From: Candidatus Poseidoniales archaeon
GTDB taxonomy: Archaea > Thermoplasmatota > Poseidoniia > Poseidoniales > Poseidoniaceae
NCBI GenBank assembly: GCA_003602645.1
Contig: QQSI01000009.1
Span: forward strand, 1-33,367
Direction: 5' to 3'
DNA length: 33,367 nt
Positions 26,023 through 33,367 of this stretch are shown here, one piece after another. Below the pieces are notes generated by a model. That model was given only the letters and a program-made list of their open reading frames with translations. It had not been told where the DNA came from and made no database searches. Position numbers and translations under genes: made by a program. The first letter of the stretch is position 1. The number at the start of each line of letters is the position of its first letter.

Positions 26023-27045
26023 TCACTCAATGCATTCAAGATTTGCACTGCCCATGATCCTTGGTTTTGAATCAAGTTGAGCAATCAAGGTTGGTTCCGG
26101 GTGTTCACGTCGAATAAAGAGGGGGTTTTCCCATGCCACAATTGCACTGTCACCATCGACTGACGCAATGCGGCCAACGACGAACTGCAGGTCAACGCTT
26201 GCATGAATGACATCGCCTTCAGCCAGCACGCGCTTTTGGAAAGGAGACCGCGTCAATTCGATTTTTGATTTGCTGTGGGCAACGACCGCCAGTGGTACAC
26301 TGGTGTTGGTTTTTTTGTCCTCGATGGCGGGGCGAACCAATAGCGTTCCACTGCCAAGATGGTCTTCCTTTGCGTTTCGAAGAGCAAGGCCAACCCTGTC
26401 GCCCGCTTTCGCCGCAGGGACATCATCGTCCATGACTTGGAGCGACTTCGCATTTCCAGTCCCGTTTGCAGGAAGGAGAACCAATTCGTCATGAACATTG
26501 ACGGTTCCTGATTGGACATAACCGATGGCGACCAAGCCAATTCCCTTGACGTTAAAATGCTGGTCGACAGGAATCACCAAAGGCGCTTCAGCGTTTGCCT
26601 TCAGTTCCTCAGCGCAGTCATCCATCAACTCATACAGCATGTTTCGCAATTCAATGCCATCGTTTTTAGCGAATGTCCAGCCACCGAGACCAGCTTGTGA
26701 AAAGAGCATTTTCACTTTGTCTTCATCCACCCATTCGCCTTCTGGCGGATTGATGACTGCAAGCCCTTTGCTCAGGCTTGAACTCGCAAAGGCCACAAGC
26801 GCTTCACCCAAGGTCGCGTCGATGCCCTGTACCTCGATGACGCCGACTCGAGCCGCCGATAGGGCGTTGAGGAAGGGGCGCAATCGCTCAGGGTACTTTG
26901 CTGGTCGAATCAGGGATAGAATTCGTGGGCCATCAGGGCCGCTTTCCTTGTGAACATAAGTGTGGACATCACGTTGGTCCGTGGGTTTCGCAATTTCTCT
27001 GGCAAGGTCATCGCTGCCAATCATTGCAATGTTGAGAACAGGCAT
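26023..27045 (-). CDS. EF-Tu/EF-1A-like protein with a degenerate (pseudo-GTPase) G domain
   Basis: MPVLNIAMIGSDDLAREIAKPTD... with no P-loop. LRPFLNALSAARVGVIEVQGIDATLGEALVAFASSSLSKGLAVINP follows the EF G-domain layout after the lost DxPGH; domain II IPVDQHFNVKGIGLVAIGYVQSGTVNVHDELVLLP. ORF opens at 27165 but overlaps the thioesterase. Confidence 0.75.
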   Translation of the reverse strand: MPVLNIAMIGSDDLAREIAKPTDQRDVHTYVHKESGPDGPRILSLIRPAKYPERLRPFLNALSAARVGVIEVQGIDATLGEALVAFASSSLSKGLAVINPPEGEWVDEDKVKMLFSQAGLGGWTFAKNDGIELRNMLYELMDDCAEELKANAEAPLVIPVDQHFNVKGIGLVAIGYVQSGTVNVHDELVLLPANGTGNAKSLQVMDDDVPAAKAGDRVGLALRNAKEDHLGSGTLLVRPAIEDKKTNTSVPLAVVAHSKSKIELTRSPFQKRVLAEGDVIHASVDLQFVVGRIASVDGDSAIVAWENPLFIRREHPEPTLIAQLDSKPRIMGSANLECIE

Positions 27046-27085
27046 GGCCGTGCCACCTGTAAAGCCCACATGAATGTAGGGGTGC

Positions 27086-27547
27086 TTAGTCGCTGGTATT
27101 GGCTCGCATCTGTTCACGGATGCGTTGAGCATGGTCCCAATCTTTCTGTTCTTCATCATTCTCAACGGTCAATTGAGGAATCGGAATCGGGCGCATCATC
27201 GAATCGATGGCGACAAAGAAAAAGTAACCCTCGCAAATTTTCTTTTTCTTCCATGTGGCTTTGTCAACGGCCATTGCAGTGACTTTGGTGCATGCTGTGT
27301 GCGTGCTTGTGAAGACTACTTTTCCAGTCACTTCGAGCAGATCGCCTTGCCGAGCAGGTGCGATGAATTTCAGGGTGTCAATGGAAATGGTGACAAACTC
27401 TCGATGTGCGAATTTCGAACAGGCGATGCCCCCTGCCTTGTCCATGATGGAAAGCAATCGTCCACCGAACAGTGTATCATGGTCGTTGGTATCACCAGGA
27501 AATATGTGTTCAATGAGCGTCACGGACTCTTTTGAGTAGGGTTCCAT
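27086..27547 (-). CDS. Acyl-CoA thioesterase, hotdog fold (YciA/ACOT-like)
   Basis: HIFPGDTNDHDTLFGGRLLSIMDKAGGIACSKFAHREFVTISIDTLKFIAPARQGDLLEVTGKV: canonical acyl-CoA thioester hydrolase pattern. ORF opens at 27562; Met at 27547 possible. Confidence 0.88.
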   Translation of the reverse strand: MEPYSKESVTLIEHIFPGDTNDHDTLFGGRLLSIMDKAGGIACSKFAHREFVTISIDTLKFIAPARQGDLLEVTGKVVFTSTHTACTKVTAMAVDKATWKKKKICEGYFFFVAIDSMMRPIPIPQLTVENDEEQKDWDHAQRIREQMRANTSD

Positions 27548-27638
27548 GCCTTTGCCAGCCACATCACATTCATGAAGTCATGGAAGGGAACACCAATTCG
27601 AGGGGTGGTTTCATCACCTGACCGCCCTGCCGGTTGGT

Positions 27639-28310
27639 ATGGATGAGGTCAAGGTCTGTGTGGCGTTGGTTTCAGGAGGTCTCGATTCGCCAGTTGCTCT
27701 GGCCCGCGCGCTCAAAGCGGGTTGGACCATTTATGCAGTTCATTGCAGTCAAGAACCTGTTGTTGGGCCCGAAGCTGAGGAAAAGACAATCGCTGCCCTA
27801 CGGCATATTTTGAAGGCGAGCGGGCCAATTGGAGAGGCTGCACGCAGTCAATTGCACCCCGTGCTCACGGTCGTTCCGGTTGCGCCTCAATTGGCCCTTT
27901 TCACCGAAAAATGGGCACATACAGAGTACTTTATTCACATGAAACGAATGTACCATCGGCTTGCTGACTTTGCTGCAAAAGAAGCGTCAGCAACGCATTT
28001 GTTGACGGGTGAAAACCTCGGGCAAGTGTCTTCTCAGACCTTAGGCAACCTCGGTAGCATTGAACAGGCCTCCTCACTGATCCCGCTCAGGCCTTTGCTC
28101 GGTTTTGACAAAAATACCATCATCAGCATGTCTCGCGTTTTAGGGCTCTATGAATTGAGTTTAGGGCCGGAGGTGTGCGACGCTTTAGGGCCGACAACAC
28201 CGGTGACAATTGCCAATCAGGAATGGCTTGAAAAGAGTGAACTGCGAGCAGGCGGGTTGCAGGAATTGTGCGAAAGCGCTTGGGCACTACGTCGCCATGT
28301 TGACCTGTGA
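27639..28310 (+). CDS. ThiI C-terminal-like PP-loop protein (tRNA 4-thiouridine / sulfur transfer family), no THUMP domain
   Basis: VCVALVSGGLDSPVALARALKAG (PP-loop), HLLTGENLGQVSSQTLGNLGSIEQASSLIPLRPLLGFDKNTIISMSR, as in the ThiI ATP-pyrophosphatase domain. Confidence 0.85.
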   Translation: MDEVKVCVALVSGGLDSPVALARALKAGWTIYAVHCSQEPVVGPEAEEKTIAALRHILKASGPIGEAARSQLHPVLTVVPVAPQLALFTEKWAHTEYFIHMKRMYHRLADFAAKEASATHLLTGENLGQVSSQTLGNLGSIEQASSLIPLRPLLGFDKNTIISMSRVLGLYELSLGPEVCDALGPTTPVTIANQEWLEKSELRAGGLQELCESAWALRRHVDL

Positions 28311-28412
28311 TTGTGCGGCATTAATCACGCCACAGATAGGTGGCTCGTCCTTAGGCAAGAATGCGATGTGATTTTAGGGGGAAGAAACCTCGCGTGAAAA
28401 GCAGGTGAGTCC

Positions 28413-31400
28413 ATGACACACGAGAATCGAACACTAACCGCCCCGTTATTCCTTGTAGCATTAATGCTGCTGGCACCATTTGCTGGTGCAGCAAGCGTAA
28501 CCACATTCGCAAATTCAGACGCTGATGCCGACATCGAAATGCGTGACGGCTCACCATTTTCTAATCTAGATGACGGAAGCATCAACCTCCCTGCAACCGA
28601 CACTGTTACGAGTGCGAGTCTTGACATTTCAGTCAACATGGTGGAGCATGCTTCACATCAGCGGATTGACACAGACACCATGCCTCGCGTTTGGAATCCG
28701 AATTACAACAACCAACTCACCAAGTTCTCCAACGCCTCTCATTTCACTTTTGAGGATGGAGCAACGGCCACTGCGGTATCCCTGACTGCAGAGGGCGTGC
28801 TCACCGATTTCGAAGAAACTATGGCTGGGTTCGCCGATCAACGTGATTTTTACCAGAAGCCGTACGGGTTCGACCACGGTGAATTGGGTACCCCAGGTTC
28901 TCCACCAATACCAGGTGTTCCTGATTGTGCCTCGGGCACTTACTGCTGGGGTACTGGCCTTTCTGACGGCGACTACACCGATGAGTTCACCAACCAAAAC
29001 GGCGGTCTTTATGCTCTCAACTCACCTTCACTGTACGTCGATCAGGCGTTGAAGGATACCACCGCATACTTCGATTCATACCACGACCTTGATCGAATCA
29101 CACCACAAGGTACGAACCCTGCAATCAAATACACAGATTGTGCTTATGTGCAAATTCGCACATCGAGCAACGGTGTGTTTCCACCTGATCCATCTGGCTT
29201 CCAATACATCGACATCGACATCGGCAATTCAAGCGGTATTGGCTACTCGAACGGTTACTACCGAGTGAGCACCGGCTCAAACAACGCTGGTGAGATTTAC
29301 AACAGTTGTAACGGGGTTCCAGCAGGTGATTATGCTCTCGGTGGTACGTCCGTCAGCGCAGGCAACCCAACTGGCTGGGGAACCATTGCTGTCGACTTGA
29401 TTCAATATCTTGGTCAATACGTCCAACTTCGCTTTGTCATGGATGACAACGACATCAACACCGCAGATGGCGGTGCCGCTGGTTGGTACATCGATAACTT
29501 CCGACTCGGGGACCGACTCCCACAAAGCGCATCCATGGACATCAATGGATTCCTGCCATCTGTTCAAGGCGGCGAAAACCAACCAAACGGATACGGTATT
29601 CTCACCATCGAATCTGAGACCACATCCTCTGCGACCCTCTCGCTTGAGGTGCTTGATTCTGCAACAGGCCTAACCGTCATCGACAACCACGGCAATCCAA
29701 TGACCGGCCTTCAGGGGAAAATCATTGAACTATGGGACGTCAACTCAACTGAGCACCCCTCTGTGAACTTCCGCTTCACCTTCGACTCTGGAGCTTCACG
29801 TCTGTCCTCTCCAGTGTTCCATGGATTTAGCATAGGAACCCGTGTCGGCACCGGCTTCAACCAGACTGACGGGATGCTCAATGGCGTCGTTGATGGTGTC
29901 TGGCAGGCAAGCGGCGAGCCAATGATTTTTTCACCATTGATTTCTGATTCTTCCTACTCGCCGACCCTTGAGCGCAGCAGTTTTTCGAAACCAATCACTC
30001 GGATCACCGCCCATATTCAGGATGATTGCACTGAAATTCCAACCATTGATTTGCAGGCCTACGGTGGCAACGGTATTACTGGCATGATTCCCGATACTGA
30101 ATACATCCTTGATACTCCAATATTTGGGTTTGAAACCTTGTTGGTGTATTCAAATAATTGCAACGTCGGCGGAGTTTGGTTTGACTTGACCTTCGGCCAC
30201 CATGCGGAACATTTCCTCGTTGATGTTGCGAACGACAGCAACATTGATTGGGGCTTTGATGAACCAGCGTTTGGTGCATTCGGTCGACAAACTCAATTCC
30301 TCCTCAACAAGATTGATGGCATTAACTATGGCACAAACTCGGCAAACATTACCACTGATTTGAGTGGTGTTGCAGAGGGTGCAAGCTTCATGCTGCCTAA
30401 GGGCGCAACTGTCCTCTCGACAGATTTCGTCCTCGATGAAATGATGATTCATTCAACCACCGATCCAATGGAGGGCTTCGACTTCTCAGTGCTTTCTGGT
30501 ACCCAGTCAGTCAGCCTTGGCGAAGTTGGAAACTTTACTCGAATGCTTCCTGAATTCTTGGGTGAAACCGACCTGACCGCAGCATTGAATTCACTGCTTT
30601 CCAATCCGATGGTTCCTGTGAGCCACGTTGACGCTTATGGCAATGAATGGATGACCTTCCGATTCAAGGCCGAATCACCAAACGCATCAACAGGAGCCAC
30701 CATGGTCATCCGTGATATCGATGTTGTGTACAACTTCACAACAACACTTGACAATTCAAACGGACTGGATCTTGAACTGAACAAGGGAGTCGCACTTTGG
30801 ACCGGCGGTTCCACGGCCAACGTCGAAATTGCAGTGACCTCTACCAGTGGTGGTGGTTTGACCTTCTCAAACCTCAACATTCTCACAGCAAGCGGCTATG
30901 ACAACACGCTTTCCGTCACTGGCAATCCAGTCGGGTTCTATCCAAACGGTGACTTGTATGAAATCGTCACCACCCACGCCGTTGCTGGTTCAACAGGTGC
31001 TACACTCGCTGAGAGTCGGCTTACCCTTGAATCAAGCACCGGAACTGTTGTTCTCTCGTACAGCGACGCCTTCGGATTTGCCGAGGCATCCGATGAGGAC
31101 GACCTCATCAGCCTAGAATCGACCTCGACTCAATCCGACATCACCGATGGAAAGTCCGTGACCTGGCGGTTCATTGTGAACTCAAATTGGGAGGACACCG
31201 ATGAAGTACGCATCTATTCTGGACTCATCGCCAGCGATGGCGTCAACGGCCTACCTTCTGCCGTGTTGATGGCTCCGCCGGGTGGAAATGCAGTCGAAAA
31301 CGATGCAATCATCACCAACTTCGAAGTTCGAAACGACATCGGCCTGTCCCAAGACCTGGACAATGGTAAATCGAACCAAATTGTCAATCTTGCAGGGAGC

Positions 31401-33367
31401 ATCCGCCTTGAGAATCTTGATATTTCTCCTGACCCAAGTCGCTATTTCATGGTGCTAGAGCAAAAATACATCAACACCTCTTCTGAAAACTTCACCATTG
31501 AATGGTTGCCAATTGAGAACCAATCCGGCGTGATTGGCGGTGACTTCAATCTCGATATTGATCTTGGGTTTGCAGCTGGCGAAGAAACATACAGGTTCAG
31601 AATTGATGGCTACGAGGGCGGCGACACGCTCTGTCCTGCCGCAGTTTACCGCCCTGACAGCGACTGTGCCATTCCATTCAACCTCTCGATTGATACTCTC
31701 GACCCTTCATTGATTGAAGTCAAGATTTTGAACGGCCAAGTTGACCCTGCGCTCGAAAGCAACTGGCGTACAATGGTCGATGACACATGGGTTGTTCCGT
31801 CTGCCAATCAACAAATCCGCCTCTTGGCCTATGATTTGCCAAACCCACCATCCTCCCTTGACATCAAGATCTGGGTCGAAAACGATCATGACGCCAACGG
31901 CGACGGGCATGCAGATGCTTCAGAATACATCACGGTGACCGTGTACAACGACGGAGAGGCACCTTTCGCAAATTACACTGGATCCTTCAGTGACATGGCT
32001 AATATTGGTGCAGACCCAGTTGGAAAGGTCTCCATTTGGATTGAAGGATACGATCTTGCTGGCAACCCAATCAACGGAGGCGCCCCAGGATTCGAAGACG
32101 ACCACTTCACCTATGTTTCGATGAATTCCAAGTCTCCAGTCATTCGGAACTTCTTCATTGACGACTCCCAAGACGGACGATTCCTCAACTCAAATCAGCC
32201 ACAGTATGATGGAAAGTGGAATCAAACCATGTATGCAGGAAACCAATATTCGCTGATTGTTGAAGCAAACGATGACAACGGATGGCGAGACGTGGACTAT
32301 TTCCACCTTGACTTGGCCGATGATCGAGATGACATGAATGTCTATTACTACCCAAGAAACGAAACTGCATGGACTGATTCTCCTTGGATTACCATTCTCG
32401 AGGAGAGTGAAATTTCAGATGGACCGCAAATGCTCCGCATGGATGGTGGCGCATTGATTGATCCATTCGAAGCTGATTTCATGCTTGATCTACCAATCCG
32501 CATCGACTGGGGTGTGCTTGGCGCAACCACTGCACTGAACAACCCGGTGCTTTACATGCAAGACCTCGACAACCCAACGTACAGAATGCTACCCGCCCCA
32601 GGTCGCCACATCCAAGATTGGTACTACAGCGATGGTATTCAACTCGACTTCCGAACCGATGAAGTCAACGATTTGATGGTTACACCGCTCTTTGCAGACT
32701 TGTCAGAACCACAAACTGAAGACGTGCGCAAAGGATTCGTCTATCCAGGTGATACCATTTCATTCACTGGACAGTACGCATATTTGGATGGAATCAACAA
32801 CGGCGTGTTCATCACTCCAGAAATCCCACTGACATTGGAAATCACCCGCCAAGACGCCGTTGCGAACGGTGCTAAGGGCTATGTTCCATACCCCGGGGAG
32901 GTCACCTACCACACCTTCACTGGTGGCGTGTTTAACATTAACATCACAGCGGCTCCCGTAGCGAATGATTACCAGTACTCATTCCGACTCTGTCCTTTCG
33001 ATGATCCAACAACTGCTCTTGATGATGCCACTACGTGTGGTCCTGATGAGATTGGTCTGCCGGATGGGGCAGTTGACACAACGCCAGCGGTGTGTGCTGG
33101 TTCGAGTTCATACGGTTGTTCGGTGTTCAACATTAAGGTGGATGGAAACCCACCTGAAGTCAACACCGATTCATGGACTGCTAAGCGCGGTGCAACCGGT
33201 GAAGTGATTTCTGGAGACATGCCAACATCAACCTACCATTGTGTGGATGTTGAAGTTGTGCTCAAGGAACGTGAAGCCTTGTTCCAAGGCGATGTCAACG
33301 TAGCTTGGAGTTTCTACTCCGATGCAAGCAACAACATCGTTTGGCCAATTTTCCGAACCTCCTTTGG
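28413..33367 (+). CDS. Giant secreted protein, 3'-truncated at window end (more than 1650 aa); beta-rich extracellular repeats
   Basis: From ATG 28413: MTHENRTLTAPLFLVALMLLAPFAGAASVTTFANSDADADIEMRDG..., read as open in this frame to the window edge (...NIVWPIFRTSFG). Signal peptide, many NxS/T sites, Ca-binding-like DHDANGDGHADASEY. Absent from the ORF track because it lacks a stop in the window. Confidence 0.85.
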   Translation, partial: MTHENRTLTAPLFLVALMLLAPFAGAASVTTFANSDADADIEMRDGSPFSNLDDGSINLPATDTVTSASLDISVNMVEHASHQRIDTDTMPRVWNPNYNNQLTKFSNASHFTFEDGATATAVSLTAEGVLTDFEETMAGFADQRDFYQKPYGFDHGELGTPGSPPIPGVPDCASGTYCWGTGLSDGDYTDEFTNQNGGLYALNSPSLYVDQALKDTTAYFDSYHDLDRITPQGTNPAIKYTDCAYVQIRTSSNGVFPPDPSGFQYIDIDIGNSSGIGYSNGYYRVSTGSNNAGEIYNSCNGVPAGDYALGGTSVSAGNPTGWGTIAVDLIQYLGQYVQLRFVMDDNDINTADGGAAGWYIDNFRLGDRLPQSASMDINGFLPSVQGGENQPNGYGILTIESETTSSATLSLEVLDSATGLTVIDNHGNPMTGLQGKIIELWDVNSTEHPSVNFRFTFDSGASRLSSPVFHGFSIGTRVGTGFNQTDGMLNGVVDGVWQASGEPMIFSPLISDSSYSPTLERSSFSKPITRITAHIQDDCTEIPTIDLQAYGGNGITGMIPDTEYILDTPIFGFETLLVYSNNCNVGGVWFDLTFGHHAEHFLVDVANDSNIDWGFDEPAFGAFGRQTQFLLNKIDGINYGTNSANITTDLSGVAEGASFMLPKGATVLSTDFVLDEMMIHSTTDPMEGFDFSVLSGTQSVSLGEVGNFTRMLPEFLGETDLTAALNSLLSNPMVPVSHVDAYGNEWMTFRFKAESPNASTGATMVIRDIDVVYNFTTTLDNSNGLDLELNKGVALWTGGSTANVEIAVTSTSGGGLTFSNLNILTASGYDNTLSVTGNPVGFYPNGDLYEIVTTHAVAGSTGATLAESRLTLESSTGTVVLSYSDAFGFAEASDEDDLISLESTSTQSDITDGKSVTWRFIVNSNWEDTDEVRIYSGLIASDGVNGLPSAVLMAPPGGNAVENDAIITNFEVRNDIGLSQDLDNGKSNQIVNLAGSIRLENLDISPDPSRYFMVLEQKYINTSSENFTIEWLPIENQSGVIGGDFNLDIDLGFAAGEETYRFRIDGYEGGDTLCPAAVYRPDSDCAIPFNLSIDTLDPSLIEVKILNGQVDPALESNWRTMVDDTWVVPSANQQIRLLAYDLPNPPSSLDIKIWVENDHDANGDGHADASEYITVTVYNDGEAPFANYTGSFSDMANIGADPVGKVSIWIEGYDLAGNPINGGAPGFEDDHFTYVSMNSKSPVIRNFFIDDSQDGRFLNSNQPQYDGKWNQTMYAGNQYSLIVEANDDNGWRDVDYFHLDLADDRDDMNVYYYPRNETAWTDSPWITILEESEISDGPQMLRMDGGALIDPFEADFMLDLPIRIDWGVLGATTALNNPVLYMQDLDNPTYRMLPAPGRHIQDWYYSDGIQLDFRTDEVNDLMVTPLFADLSEPQTEDVRKGFVYPGDTISFTGQYAYLDGINNGVFITPEIPLTLEITRQDAVANGAKGYVPYPGEVTYHTFTGGVFNINITAAPVANDYQYSFRLCPFDDPTTALDDATTCGPDEIGLPDGAVDTTPAVCAGSSSYGCSVFNIKVDGNPPEVNTDSWTAKRGATGEVISGDMPTSTYHCVDVEVVLKEREALFQGDVNVAWSFYSDASNNIVWPIFRTSF

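Noticed and set aside
28653-33220. Numerous 60-115 aa ORFs, mostly on the minus strand, across the last 4.7 kb
   Set aside because: All overlap the long open + strand frame starting at 28413, which is omitted from the track only because it runs off the window.
1-33367. CRISPR array, prophage, transposon, toxin-antitoxin or restriction system
   Set aside because: No spaced direct-repeat arrays, integrase, transposase, methyltransferase or terminal inverted repeats were seen; the nucleases present look like housekeeping repair enzymes.

Overview
The gene content looks like a chromosomal segment from a marine Euryarchaeota/Thermoplasmata-type archaeon, possibly Poseidoniales/MGII. Evidence is an MC1-type chromatin protein, an S26B signal peptidase with Ser/His, a DacZ-architecture diadenylate cyclase, an Hjc-like resolvase, and very large secreted proteins; no phylogeny was possible. 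Coding density is very high. I found no rRNA, tRNA, CRISPR array, transposase, integrase or prophage genes. Main modules: (i) a signal-peptidase pair; (ii) divergent RNase H-like and Hjc-like nucleases; (iii) an M50 site-2 protease; (iv) a two-gene macro-domain/DacZ operon; (v) a 1762-aa secreted protein in which PA14 and LamG domains appear to interrupt a TIGR03790-type domain; (vi) an MC1 gene with a structured upstream region and a 3' hairpin capped by a UUCG tetraloop; (vii) a co-directional crtI / thioredoxin lipoprotein / succinate dehydrogenase / DoxX block; (viii) a CysJ-like reductase without its flavodoxin domain; (ix) a SLOG protein, biotin carboxylase and PfkB kinase; (x) a hotdog thioesterase next to an EF-Tu/EF-1A-like protein that has lost all GTPase motifs; (xi) a minimal ThiI-like PP-loop protein; (xii) secreted proteins truncated at both window edges and missing from the supplied ORF track. 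Nothing here is clearly a new defence or mobile system. The best leads are the macro/DacZ pair with an altered RHR motif, the pseudo-GTPase elongation-factor paralog, the nested-domain giant protein, and the structured flanks of the MC1 gene.
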